Shown: positions 10,800 to 21,696, counted from the first letter of the stretch. The stretch: DNA of 64,000 nucleotides from Desmodesmus armatus (GCA_007449985.2 VIIQ02000575.1:434001-498000), one strand, 5' to 3'. Notes: a model not told the origin generated them from the sequence alone. Numbers and translations are program-made.

Positions 10800-11802
10800 A
10801 TGGAAGGCTATATGGTGCAGGTGTTTGCATGGAAACATGAAAACTCGGCCTGTCGACATGATCAGTAGATCACCATCACCACGCGGCCTGCCCGCGGCCA
10901 TGCTACAGTCTGCGCTAGACAACGTGTGACGCCCCTGAACATTTTTTGTGTTGGTCTTCGATGTGTGTTTGCGGTGCCTTCCTTGGGTACGTGGGGCAGC
11001 TCGATACCACGCTCGGTATCCACGAGGCTACGGCCTTTGCCATCCGGCCTGCTCCGACCGTGCTGTAATTGCCCTCAAGCTTAAAATGCATTTGTACAAC
11101 CAATCCCATGTGCAAAGACCAAAGCTGTCGGCTTATTTCAAAAGAAACGGCGTTACACATTTATTACTCATAAAATCACTCAGTTTGTTACTCTTTTGCT
11201 CGGGCCACAGGCTCTCCGAAGGATTCTCCTTCTCCGAGGACATCGCATACCAAGTGCAACTGGCCGATGTGGCTACACACTGGACGGATGCCAGGCTCGC
11301 TTTGGCAGCAAGTAGTCAGACCGTCACTGGGACCACAGGCTTGAAATGCAGGGACAGATGGGAGGGGTCTACACACAGCTGGCTAGGGCTAGCAAGTACC
11401 TACCAGATCGTACAGGCAGCTGCAGTGCTTGCCTTGAGTGTCTGCACAGCAGCTGCATGTGAAAAATGGGGTCTGTCAGCTGAAAATGGCCAGGAGGGGA
11501 CCAGCAGCTGCTGCCTCAACAACATGCTGTAACAGCAGCTGCATGGCTTGTGCACCCACCCACGCACCAGCAGGGAGCTGACTCTCAAGCAGCTTTTTGA
11601 ACGCCAACAGCAGCAGCGAGGCCAGGCTGTCTCAGTCTCCAACAAACTGCCTCACAACAAGGCAACAGCAGCAGCTCACAACCCAGCGCTGATCAGGCAA
11701 CACACAGGCACATATGCCCCTGGGATTCAAATCTTGATTGCTCTATCCAGCTGTAAGCTGCTCTGGAGCTTTGAACGCAAACCTCACTTTCTCATTCAAC
11801 GG
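10800..11802. other. No gene recognised
   Basis: Several ORFs of 60-190 codons are open here, but none shows recognisable domains, splice structure or paralogous support. One CAG-containing stretch lies near 11580-11680. Confidence 0.35.
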
Positions 11803-11957
11803 CCATAATGTCGTCCGAACTGCCATGGGGCAAAAGGTCCCAGTTGCGCCCTAGCAGGGCCCCATAGGGATTCTTTGTTACGGAAAAGCATTTCTCTGCA
11901 CTTGTCGACCCAAGACAGCAGCGGTGACCTTCCACCTGGCTTACTTCTGCCGAACTG
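11803..11957. repeat. 155-bp direct repeat, left copy
   Basis: Matches 14517-14671 along its whole length (starts CCATAATGTCGTCCGAAC, ends TTCTGCCGAACTG). The two copies bracket the transposase/nuclease region. On the - strand one frame reads SWVDKCREMLFRNKESLW, which looks like a fragment of a real coding exon of unknown origin. Confidence 0.85.
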
Positions 11958-12988
11958 AAGGTCTCACATGTGTGACCACCCCCCTGATTAAACCCCATTT
12001 GAACCCTAGCCCCAGCCCATTGGGCACTGCTGCTTCAGTGCTTTAACATGCACCCTGTTGCTGTTTTCAACCACGCGCAGGGCACCAGCTAAGGAGGAGC
12101 CTGTGCACAGCGGTCACAACCGCCACACCCCGGCCACCAGGAAGTCATGCGTCGTGGCTTGCGCCCAGGCTCTCGTCGACGGCAAGGTCGATTATGGCCT
12201 TGCCGGCAGACTATATAAGAAGGTGCGCAAGCAGCTTGGTGGTGACAAGCTGGCAGAGGATCCCAAGCCTGTATTGAAGGGCAGATGGGACCACTTTGTG
12301 GAGTACGGTGACGTCGAGGACAACCTCCGCACAGGCCGCCCTGTCCTTATCAGCAGAGAAGATGCCCTAACAGCCAGTACAGCCATCAAGGCAGGAAGGC
12401 TGCACACAAAGACCCGCAAAGGACACACCATCACCCTGATATCCTACTTCACCACAGTGCGGCAGGCGACGGTGGAGTCCGATGCTGTCAAGGGTGTCAT
12501 GCAGAAATACAACTGCACCCCCCACCAGCTGTACAACGCCATGATGAGGGAGGATCCCAACCTCGGGCGGCGCAGTTTTGCGTTGAAGTACCGGCTGACA
12601 GAAAAGGAGAAAGCTGCCCGGAAAAGCTTCTGCAAGCAGCTGCTGGCAGAGTGGAACCTCGCACAGGCGTTGCTGAATGCAATCCTAGCTAGGATTGTGC
12701 AGTGCGACGAGGGCCGCTGGACATACAACACCTACACCCATGCGCATGTCAGGGCGTATGTGGACCTGCAGCACCTCCCCCTGCACGACTACGTGTCGCT
12801 GCCAACGATCAAGGGGGACAAGCAGCAGACAGTTCACTTCTTCATATGCGTGTCAGCACACCCCAGCTTCAGCGACAAGAATGGCTTGGTGTACTGTGAA
12901 CTCACCACAGGCACCACCCACATCCTCCGCTGGTTCAACAAGCTTGGGCAAGAAGGCAAAGAGCCCTTTGTCTACCAGGTGAGCACAG

Positions 12989-13766
12989 TTACAAAGTGAC
13001 CAGCTGGTTTCCAAAGGCATCAGCAGCAGTTGCTGCTGCTGCTCCCACCCCAGCACACAGCTTCTCAATGTGAGGCTTGCCAGAAAGCTCGTAGCTGGCA
13101 GTAAAAACAACGCCCTTATGCTGCGATGCATATCCAACAGCTGCCATAACAATATCGGGTGCCGCGAGGTCTGCATGATGCGCGCGTACGAGCGCCAGGC
13201 GGCGCGCGTACGAGCGCCAGGCGGCGCTCGCAGCATACCTTGTTGCACTTGAAATCACGCTCAAATGCCTTATTCTTGCAACCATCCCTGAAGTGATAAG
13301 AATCGTCAACTTGTAGATACACGTCGCGCTTCCAGTTGTAGAAATCAATGCGACCATGGCAATCGGTCAAGTGCACCTGCCAATACCACTCCTGTGACTG
13401 CTGCTGCTGCGCAATTAGCTGCATGAACTTCCACTCTGCAGGGGGGATAACAGGACGGCCAGCAGCCTCCCATGCCCCACTTTCATAAGTGCAGAAGCAG
13501 CACATGAGTGTGACAGGCTTGCGCACAGCGTCAGGGGTGCACAACTTGAAGTGTTGCACCTTGTCCCGACACTCCGTAGTGCACCACATGAACTGCTGCT
13601 TCTTCTCTGACTTGAGCAACTCATACTCATTGCCAGCACGGTCCACCCACGTCACTGCTCTGTTGTGTGGCTTCTTCACCCTGATCCCCCCCAGTTGATG
13701 TGCTGCCAAGGCCTTCCTCATCAATGCCTCCCTCCCTTTGCTGTTGCCGTGCTGTTGCTCCGCCAT
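12989..13766 (-). pseudogene. PD-(D/E)XK / Vsr-like endonuclease ORF, antisense inside the transposase intron
   Basis: The ORF starts with ATG at 13766 (MAEQQHGNSKG), just inside the transposase intron, and runs on the - strand to a stop at 12989. It contains GRIDFYNW, then RDVYLQVDDSYHF, then a basic segment (CKNKAFERDFKCNK) and RLALVRAHH. This order (Asp; hydrophobic strand with Q/E-x-D and nearby H; basic helix; strand ending in R) resembles small Vsr/DUF559-type nucleases, with Gln in place of the usual Glu. Upstream there is a Cys-rich patch (CTTECRDK... MCCFCTYES) that may bind zinc. A 22-bp tandem duplication at about 13183-13226 shifts the frame between the CNK and VRAHH parts, so this copy is probably inactive. 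The family assignment is by motif pattern only. Confidence 0.5.
13183..13226. repeat. 22-bp tandem duplication breaking the nuclease ORF
   Basis: CGTACGAGCGCCAGGCGGCG recurs with a 22-bp period (CGTACG at 13185 and 13207). A 22-bp insertion shifts the frame by one, which matches the frame difference between the two halves of the antisense ORF. Confidence 0.8.
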
Positions 13767-14215
13767 GCCGTGACCTGCAGAGGAAGGATGGAGCAGACGC
13801 AGCAAGCACTGTTACTGATGAGGTAGCTGACAACCTGTACAAGATGGTGGAGAAGTTTAGGAATGTGACTGGTGAGGACCCCATCATCATGATGGACAAC
13901 GTCCGCATACAGGCCAACATCCCGGATAAGATCATCGAGTCCCGCTACGGCACCATCACCCTGCCTGAGGGCTGCCGCCTTCGCTTCCCCCCCCCCCCCA
14001 CAGCTCAGACATTGATCAGCTGGTGGAGCACTCCATTGGTGCAGTCAAGGGAGCAGCAACAGACAAGGTGTTTGATGAATGCTGCCATGGGGTTGTGTTC
14101 TCGGGTGAGTCCCTGCGGCGCATCTTCAAGGGTGTGTTTAAGAGGTTTGAGAAGGGGAGCTGTACCACCGGGGGGTGGAGCGCAACATGCGCAAGCTGCC
14201 CACTGTGTTGAGGAT

Positions 14216-14671
14216 TATGGGGGAGTATGTTACATGGACATTTTCGCCAAACAACAATGGCATTGCCCACCAGGATCGAGCCAGGTGAACCTCATAAGTT
14301 GTCTCCCCTGCGGTGGTTTGCACCACCTACACCGGGTTGACCAAAGAAGGCAGAACCACCAGAATTGCAGCAAGTGCCAGCCATGCTAGGAACCTATTGT
14401 GTGCAGAGATGAGGGCAGGCAACTATACCAGTGTGGACACAAGAAACAGAACAAAGTCAGTCAAATACCCATAGTAAGGCCAAGCAAGCGTGCTCTGCGC
14501 ACTTTCATTATCGCATCCATAATGTCGTCCGAACTGCCATGGGGCAAAAGGTCCCAGTTGCGCCCTAGCAGGGCCCCATAGGGATTCTTTGTTACGGAAA
14601 AGCATTTCTCTGCACTTGTCGACCCAAGACAGCAGCGGTGACCTTCCACCTGGCTTACTTCTGCCGAACTG
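14216..14671 (-). mobile_element. 5'-truncated chimeric LINE copy
   Basis: Bases 14216-14509 match the 3' end of the full LINE (3630-3923) with no difference seen, including the C-terminal codons for MKVRRARLLGLTMGI. Sequence identity stops abruptly at 14510. After a 7-base spacer, 14517-14671 is the same 155 bp as 11803-11957 and is unrelated to the LINE. The join looks like a template-switch chimera made during reverse transcription, or a recombination product. The insertion truncates the transposase. Confidence 0.75.
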
Positions 14672-14839
14672 GCTGAAAAACCGAATCGCGCAAAAAGAAT
14701 AGAAACCTAGAAAGGTGGACTGGGTGCTGCAATACGTCACACACAAAAAGAAACTCAAAGAGATTGGCGTGCAGAACCACCTGCCGTTCATCATAGGAGA
14801 AAGGACCCCCACCGCTGAACACCGGGGTACCCCAGGGGG

Positions 14840-15080
14840 GAAAAAAGCTAGAAGACCCCTGCTGCACCAACTGCGACAAGGGAATAGAAAACTAGAAAGA
14901 CCCCTGCTGCACGTTTGCCGAACCGCTCCACCCTCCAGGTGACAAGAAAACTAGAACCCCCCTGCTGCACCGCTCAACACCTCAAGGGACCAGAAAACTA
15001 GAAAGACCCCTGCTGCACCCCTCTACACTGCAGCTGACAAGAAAATAGAAGATCCCCTGCTGCACGTACTGCTGAACACC
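14840..15080 (+). repeat. Degenerate short tandem repeats with GAAAACTAGAAAG
   Basis: Five or so imperfect units of about 45-60 bp share A(G)AAAACTAGAA(AG) followed by ACCCCTGCTGCAC (about 14848, 14885, 14945, 14991 and 15041). One 19-bp element at 14987-15005 is repeated exactly inverted at 16440-16458. Confidence 0.7.
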
Positions 15081-15099
15081 CCAAGGGACACAACATGGT

Positions 15100-15440
15100 T
15101 CTTTGTCTGTGCAGCCAAGCAGAATGCCTGTGCAGCATGCCTTGCCTATGCTGGTTTTTTTTTGGCCCCTGCACCAGCAGCATGCGTTTCTTGCGCCAGT
15201 CAGCATGGTTCCCTGTCTGTGCAGAGTGCCTCCTCTGTGCTGTTGGTCCCTGCACCAGCCTAGCAGTGTGCATCCCTTGCGCAAGTCAGCATGGTTCCTT
15301 GTCTGTGCAGAGTGCCTTCCTTGTGCATGATTCCTTGCCTGTGCAGAGTGCCTCCCCTGTCCTGTTTTTGTCCGGCCCCTGCACCAGCCTAGCAGTTAAG
15401 CGCAGCATGCATTCCTTGCGCAAGTCAGCGTGGTTCGTTG
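15100..15440 (+). repeat. Imperfect repeats with CTGTGCAGAGTGCCT
   Basis: Units containing AGCATGGTTCC, TTGTCTGTGCAGAGTGCCT and GGCCCCTGCACCAGC(CTAGCAG) recur irregularly four or five times between 15092 and 15440. No convincing coding role is seen. Confidence 0.6.
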
Positions 15441-15522
15441 CCTGTGCAGTAGCAGTAGCAGCAGCAGCAGCAGCAGCAGTAGTAGCAGCAGCAGCAGCAG
15501 CAGTAGTAGCAGCAGCAGCAGC

Positions 15523-15905
15523 TGCACGGCCCTGCTTTGACCTAAAGTACAGCCGTGCAGCAAACCCTGCGCGCACATGCCTGTGCAGCAGCAGTAGTAG
15601 CAGCAGCAGCAGCAGCAGTAGTAGCAGCAGCAGCAGCAGCTGCACGGCCCTACTTGGACCTAGAGTCCAGCCATGCAGCAAACCCTGCGCGCACATGCCT
15701 GTGCAGCAGCAGTAGTAGTAGCAGCAGCAGCAGCAGTAGTAGCAGCAGCAGCAGCTGCACGGCCCTACCTGGACCTAGAGTCCAGCCATGCAGCAAACCC
15801 TGCGCGCACATGCCTGTGCAGCAGCAGTAGTAGCAGCAGCAGCAGCAGCAGTAGTAGCAGCAGCAGCAGCTGCACGGCCCTACTTGGACCTAGAGTGCAG
15901 CGGTG
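15523..15905 (+). repeat. 115-118-bp minisatellite with embedded CAG/TAG runs
   Basis: TGCACGGCCC recurs at 15523, 15641, 15756 and 15871 (spacings 118, 115 and 115). Each unit has CTAGAGTCCAGCCATGCAGCAAACC followed by mixed CAG and TAG trinucleotide runs. Unit-length differences come from the CAG/TAG part. Confidence 0.88.
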
Positions 15906-17029
15906 GCATGCATGTTGGACCTGGTGGATGCATACTGCATCTCAAGGGTGGCCAGCTGCAGTTCACCGTGGTCGCACCGTTGTGTTAGACGCAAGCAACG
16001 CAACCAAGTTTTCGAAGCATGGGATCGTGTGACTAACGGGTGGGGCAGCATTGTCTGGGGTTGCTGCAGCGGGGAGGGTAGCAGCATAGGTGTGTTCACA
16101 GCACTTTGGCAGGCACATTGCTGTGCATATTCAACCCTGCACGCATCCTGACTGCAGCACCGTGACTGGGCTGGGAGACACAGGGCACAGTTTGCCCGCT
16201 GCAGGGAGCGGCCTGGCTGCAGGTTTTGCTGGGGAGCTAGACACAGCACTGCATGGGGGCTCCATAGTGTCTGTGCACCTCCACAGCAGGTTGGGCACTG
16301 TTTTCTGTGACAGCACAGCCGTGGCAGTGCTGGCAAGGACCTTTCTAGCAAACTGCTCGCACTGGACGCGATCACACACAAAAACGGCTTTCTAGATTTC
16401 CTGTGTGAAGAGACTGGCCACTCCGCTCAAGGACTCGCTCTTTCTAGTTTTCTGGTCCGCAACACAGGGGATTTCCCGCGATGGGGAAGCGTCCAGTCTG
16501 CAGCCACGCCCGCCGTGCAACTTGTACGACGCAAACCTATCACCTGATTGATCCCCTGCTGGGAGTCTATGTATGCTCCTGGGTCAATGTAAAGTCGACA
16601 AATCTTCAACATCGAACAAGGTCACCGCGTGCTGTGTGCTGACCCATATCACGCACGCCACACAGACATAGGTGCAGGTCCCATGTGTTGCCTTGTTGCC
16701 AGATATTGATGATACAGAACGGTTCGCGGACCCAGGAGTGCGCTATGGAGCACTGCCGCGGCCGTGTGTTGGAGCAGCAGCAGTAGGAGGAACTAGCAGC
16801 GGATGCAGACGTCTGGAGGATGCTGGCGATGCAGCATAAAGTGAGTTGTGATGCATAGTGGTAATGTAACATCTTGAGAACCTGCTGAGCTGGTGTGGCG
16901 TATCCCACAGAGGTTTTCCAGCACAGATCTTTTGGCCCTTGGACTGTGCAATGCCATTCAGCCGGTGTATCAACCACCCTCTTTGCTATATATGCTTATT
17001 TCTGAGGTCCTATGTTGCTGTGATTGCAG
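15906..17029. other. No gene recognised
   Basis: Unique sequence with short ORFs only. It holds the right arm (16440-16458) of a 19-bp inverted repeat shared with 14987-15005. It may contain 5' exons of gene C that I could not identify. Confidence 0.35.
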
Positions 17030-20000
17030 CTGGCACACTACATCACGAAGACATTGGGTGCTGACAAGGTCTGCAGCAGGCGAGGGGTGTCTCCAGGGCT
17101 TCTGCCCCCTGGGACCTGGCTGAAAGTCATGCAGAGGGATTGGCAGGTGCGCACAATATCCTGGGAAGACATGAGGAGGGTCAAAACAGGGGTACTGATA
17201 CTCTAACAGTTGGTATATCAGTAAGATACTAATACTCTAACAGTTTGTATATCAGTACCCCTGGGTCAAACACCAATAGCATATCCTGCAGGGCTCTGTA
17301 CTGGGGTCGACCCAAGTTGTCCTCAGGACTTAGCCAAGAGGCAGCCAAGCTGTTGTCAGTGTCAGCTGTTGAAGTTTGCACGTTGATTGCGAGCATTGCA
17401 CGGGATTTGTTTGGTGTTGAGTCCTTGATGAAAGACACTCGGCGGTCCTCAGGGCTTGAGGCTCAACAATGTTGCTCTCACAATCTTGCATGTGTGACAA
17501 CTGCCTAGGTCCAGATGTCTGCGCTGCTGCTGCTGCTGCTGTTGTTGCCTCCCTCTTGCACATGCAGGGCTGCTCCATCCTTGGAGAGGGTGTCATTGGC
17601 ATCGACCGCAGGATCTACATGGCCTCGCCCAATAGGGGCCTGACTGCTATCAACATGTTGGTGCAGTCGTTTCCTGCCATGGTGCATTCCTGGGAGTCCT
17701 ACCCTGTTCAGAGCTGGCCCAAAACATGGCTTGCTTCCCTTGAGTCTGGTGTGAGGGGCAAAGACGGCCAGACCTGCACTGTCAACAAGTCCCTCCCCCT
17801 GTCCTTCCTAGATGAGGCTGTGTCAGATGGTGCTGAGGGGCAGCAGCTGCTGCAGTGGGCCCAGCAGCAGGAGGACCTGGACATACACCTGCAGGCGCGC
17901 ACAGTAAAACTACAGCCTGCACTGAGTGCAGCTGAATTGGCTGGTTGGTGTAGGAGGGCAACCACACCCCCAGTGGGTCACTGGCCATGACAGGGCCTGC
18001 ATTCCCCTACTTCAGGGAAAACCCCTGGCGCGTGTAGCTTCAGAGCCCCCCACGGCCCCTTGACAGCAGGTCACCTTGTACAACTAAAACTGCTTTGGTG
18101 CATAATTCCCTTCAACAAAACTAACACACCTTCCTTTTCTGCCGCACCACTGCCGCCACCATCATGTTGATCTGCAGGACCTGCCAGACTTTGCCGCTGG
18201 TTTCCTGCAGCTGGACCATGCTGGGGGTGTGCCCCGCCCCCCTGTGCTGGCCTGCAAGGGCTGCATGGAGCCCTGGACACACAGCGGTGGGCAGGGTACA
18301 GCGGACCGCCCGTACCTGGTGGCCTGCAGTACATGTGATGCATCGTATCACGCCTTCCAGTGAGTGCACTGTCGAGCTGCAATGTTGCACCCTTGTAGGG
18401 TATGCTGGGGCGTGAGTACACAATAACTTGCTGCATCCGCTGGTCGTAGGTGAGGGGTGGGGAGGATTGCTGATGTACATTTTGAGCTCATGGACACACT
18501 GACTGGTGGTGTGCACAAGGTAGAAGGGTCAGGAGAGGTGATGAAGTTGAGTTCCTCACAGGGCAGTGTACAAACACATGACTGACCTCAGACGGCTACA
18601 CATGTGTGCCAATGCAGGGAGTGCCTAGGCACCAAGACCACTCCGCTGGAGTACAAGAACAAGGCGAGGTCACCTGCTGGGTGTGGTGCCCTGTGGCTGC
18701 GCCCTGGCTGCGAGGACGCACTGGTGAGCTGACCACCACGTGCTGTGGGCCAACACAGCAGCAGCAGTGGTTATCGTTGCCTGCGCGCATGACATACATG
18801 CCTTGGATCTTGTGCGGTACAAGTTGATCTGGCCAGGCTGAGGCCAGCTTTGGTCGCCTACTTCTACCGTTCATGCCCCGCTATGCCACATCCTGCACGC
18901 AAACAAACGCATAACCTTTTGATGCACAGCGCAAAGTTTTTTAAAGTCAATTTTTCAATGCGCGTCGACATCCCAGCATCGGTTATCCCGCACATGCACG
19001 ACAACGATCACGTCTGAACTTCACATTCAAATCATATCTCAGCGTGGCACATGTCACACCTACTTTGGTGTTGTTTGATGTCCGCAGGCTGAGGGTGTGC
19101 TGCGGCCCAAGGTCATCCACCCTGCCCTCATCAGGGCGGCCACGGCCGTGAGCTGCCGACAGGTGTTGACGTCATGCGGCTCGACCAGTGGCGCGATTGG
19201 AAGCTAAACCCCAACTCCAAGCAGTACCGCCAGTCTGCCAAGCACTTTGGTAGCAGCTGCAGCAATACAGATGCAAGGTATTTGACCGCCACACTGGAAC
19301 AGGAGGTGCGCTACTGGCAGCAGAAGCAGCGGCAGCTGGTTGCGTGCTTCAGGGCTGCGCCTGAGTGGCAGCAGCCAGGGGCAGCAGAGGCTGAGGTGGA
19401 GCGGCTCTTCCAACGGCTGCCGGCATTGCTGCCAGCAGCACAGGCACCACCAGCCGCAGCAGCAGCAGCAGGGGCTGGGCAAGGAATGCGACAGGACACT
19501 CGCACAGTAGCAGCAGCAGCAGCTCTGGCAGGGGCGGCAGAGGCAGCGTCCCCAGACCCACAGGAGCAGCTGTGGCAGCAGCGGCCCATGGGGTCTCCTG
19601 CTACTACGCCAACACAGCTTGCACCACAGCAGCAGCAGCAGCAGCAGCAGCAGTGGGATGTGTCAGGTGGGGTGGAGGGCCTGCTTGGTATGGAGCAGGT
19701 CGACCTCCTTGACTTGCTGCCACAGCTGGAGCTGTCAGACTCTGAGGAAGATGCCGTCATGGCAGATGGAGAGGGGGACACACACATGGCAGATGAGCAG
19801 CAAGGGCTGTCACTCAATGCTGCTGCTGCTGCTGCTGCTGCTGGTGGTGGTGGTGGCGATGGCAGTCCCATTGTGGTAGCTGGCACGGTGCCGCAGCTGC
19901 GTGACCCCAGTCTGCGTGACCAACGCCGGCGGCTGCTGTCAGCAATGCAGCACGGAGGCAGCAGACGTCCTCGTCCTCGTGGCAGTAAGAGGGCAGCAGA

Positions 20001-21696
20001 CGCTGCTGCTCCTGCTGGTGGTGGTGGTGGCTGTGACTCTGGCAGCCCTCCCAGCAAGCGGCACTGCATTGTGTCGCCTGCCCACCAGCAGCCTGAACCT
20101 CACCAGCAGCAGCAGGAGGCTGCTGCTGCTGCTGCTAAAGGCAGTAATGCAGCCGGCGCTGTTGCTGCTGCTGCTGCTGTATATGGCAGCCCTTTGGAGA
20201 CCTTCACTGCTGCTGTTGAGCCTTCAGATGCAGCCTGCAAGGCACAGCCTGTGCACCAGGGGCTCTACGAACCAGCAGCAGCAGCAGCAGCAGCAGCACA
20301 GGACATCCAAGCAGCAGCAGCAGCAGCACAGGACACCCAAGCAGTAGCAGCATCACGTCCAGCCGCAGGAGCTGGTGGTGGTGCTGTCCCTACATCCCCT
20401 GCCGCGGCTGCTGCTTCTCCCGAGCATGCACCACTGGCCGCAGCCCCAGCAGCCCAGCAGGCGCCCTCAAACAATACCACAGTGCTGCTGACAGTGGCAG
20501 CCAGGTCAGCTACTATAGACCTTTGCAGCGAGGAGAGCGAGAGTGAAGCAGAGGAGGTGTCCTCACAGCCTCAGCAGCCACAGCAGCAGCAGCAGCAGGC
20601 ACATGGTGACGCAGCTGCTGACTCCCAAGCTGCGCAGGCTGACCGTGTACTGGCAGCACCACAGCCTGAGGGTGCTGCTGATGTTGAGGCACAACACGCA
20701 CCCCTGGGCGATGTGAGAGCAGCTGGCAGGCCAGTAACAGCACTGGCAGGCGCTCCGTATACGCACCAATCCACAGCTGATGCTGACCTGCCCGCACTTG
20801 CAGCAGCAGCAGCAGCAGCACCTGCTGCTGCACCCGCAGCGGCTGCAGCAGCGCCACATGCAGCAGCTACAGGGGCAGCAGGAGCTGGCGCTCCTGCAGC
20901 AGCAGTGCCGGGAGGGCCTGCAGCTCTGCATGCGATACAATTGAGTCCCATGACACCACACCCTTCTCGGGAATGCAACGCAGCGCAGGCAGGTGGTGCA
21001 GCTGACAATGCTGCACAGGTACCAGCAGCAATGGTTGCAGCACCAGCAGCAACGGCAGTGCGTGCACTTGCAGCAGGTGCTGCTGGCCTGGCACCACCAG
21101 CAGTCGTCTTTGGACCCCAGCCGGTAGCTGCTGCAGCGGCAGAACAGCAGGCAGTGGCGGCTGCAGGGAAGGCCGAGGCACCAGCGGCAGTGCCAGTGGC
21201 AGCGGTCAAAGCAGAGGTTGTGGCACCGATAACACCAACAGCCGCTGCTGCTGCTGGTGCAACAGCACCTGTTGCAACCTTGACGCCCACGACCGCAGCA
21301 GCAGCAGCAGCACAGGCGGATGGTGGTGGTGATGGTCACAACACCGTCGCCCGGCGTGCACTGCCAGAATATACGTCAGTCGTTGCTGCTGAGGCCTCCC
21401 TGTGGGGTTTGGCAGCACATGTCGCACTGCCTGTCAGGCAGATGCAGCAGCTGGGACAGGCACTGAGGCAGCTGGCAGCATTGGAGCAGGCAGCACATGG
21501 GCTAACAGCAGCAGCAGCAGCAGCACGGGCAGGGGAAGCAGGAGGAGGGGTGGCAGCAGCAGGAGGGGCAGCAGGGGTGGCCGCACTGCAGCGTTTTGAG
21601 GCTGACTATGCATGTGTGAGGGCCTGGGCATTGACCGGCAGCAAAGACATGGTACTAGATGCGTTTGAGCAGCTGCTGCGAAATGTGCTACAGTAG
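17030..21696 (+). CDS. Gene C: zinc-finger-like, Ala-rich SLW-family protein
   Basis: Exons inferred from splice consensus: 17030-17146 (LAHYITKTLGADKV...), 17568-17947, 18178-18359, 18618-18723, 19088 to about 19150, and a long terminal exon to 21696. The 18178 and 18618 exons join in phase and give CKGC, VACSTCDASYHAFQ, ECLG and two later Cys: a Cys/His pattern reminiscent of a PHD-like finger, not a confident match. The terminal ORF from ATG 19174 encodes 840 residues: a unique N-terminal part (LDQWRDWKLNPNSKQYRQ), then Ala/Gln/Gly-rich sequence with SPLETFTAAVEPSDAAC and EEVSSQPQQ shared with gene A. The C-terminal domain (about residues 729-840) has AEASLWGLAAHV and FEADYACVRAWAL. The exon at 19088 and the 840-codon ORF are in different frames, so a small indel or splice event near 19150 is unresolved, as is the join into the 18178 exon. 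Upstream exons may be missing. Confidence 0.6.

Larger units (their letters stand above)
12058..14195 (+). pseudogene. IS630/Tc1-mariner-type DDE transposase, decayed, with one intron
   Basis: Exon 1 (about 12058-12978) has an N-terminal DNA-binding-like part ending NLRTGRPVLIS, similar in position to the GRP motif of Tc1/mariner proteins. It then has the first catalytic-acid candidate in IVQCDEGRW (about 12695-12720). It ends YQ before GTGAGC. Exon 2 starts at 13781 after a CTGCAG acceptor, joins in phase 0, and carries the second acid in IIMMDNVRI (about 13885-13912). The third motif, HSSDIDQLVEHSIGAVK, fits the family D-x(4-5)-E-x-(hydrophobic)-K pattern but lies in another frame, after a run of about 13 C at 13988-14000. 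The 3' end is cut by the LINE fragment at 14216. Whether the C-run shift is real or an assembly error is open. No terminal inverted repeats were identified. Confidence 0.7.

Noticed and set aside
10065..10929. Overlapping ORFs of 60-256 codons in the 102-bp minisatellite
   Set aside because: A repeat length divisible by three keeps several frames open on both strands; no other coding evidence.
14715..14942. 75-codon ORF reading YVTHKKKLKEIGVQNHLPF
   Set aside because: The first third looks protein-like and may be a transposon fragment, but it runs into degenerate repeats and has no start, splice or homolog support.
15286..15830. Poly-Ala/Ser ORFs in the CAG/TAG minisatellite
   Set aside because: Generated by trinucleotide runs; units contain TAG stops in one frame and nothing conserved flanks them.
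19204..21427. - strand ORFs up to 258 codons across gene C
   Set aside because: They overlap the 840-codon + strand ORF, which has paralogous support; their composition is antisense Ala/Gln.
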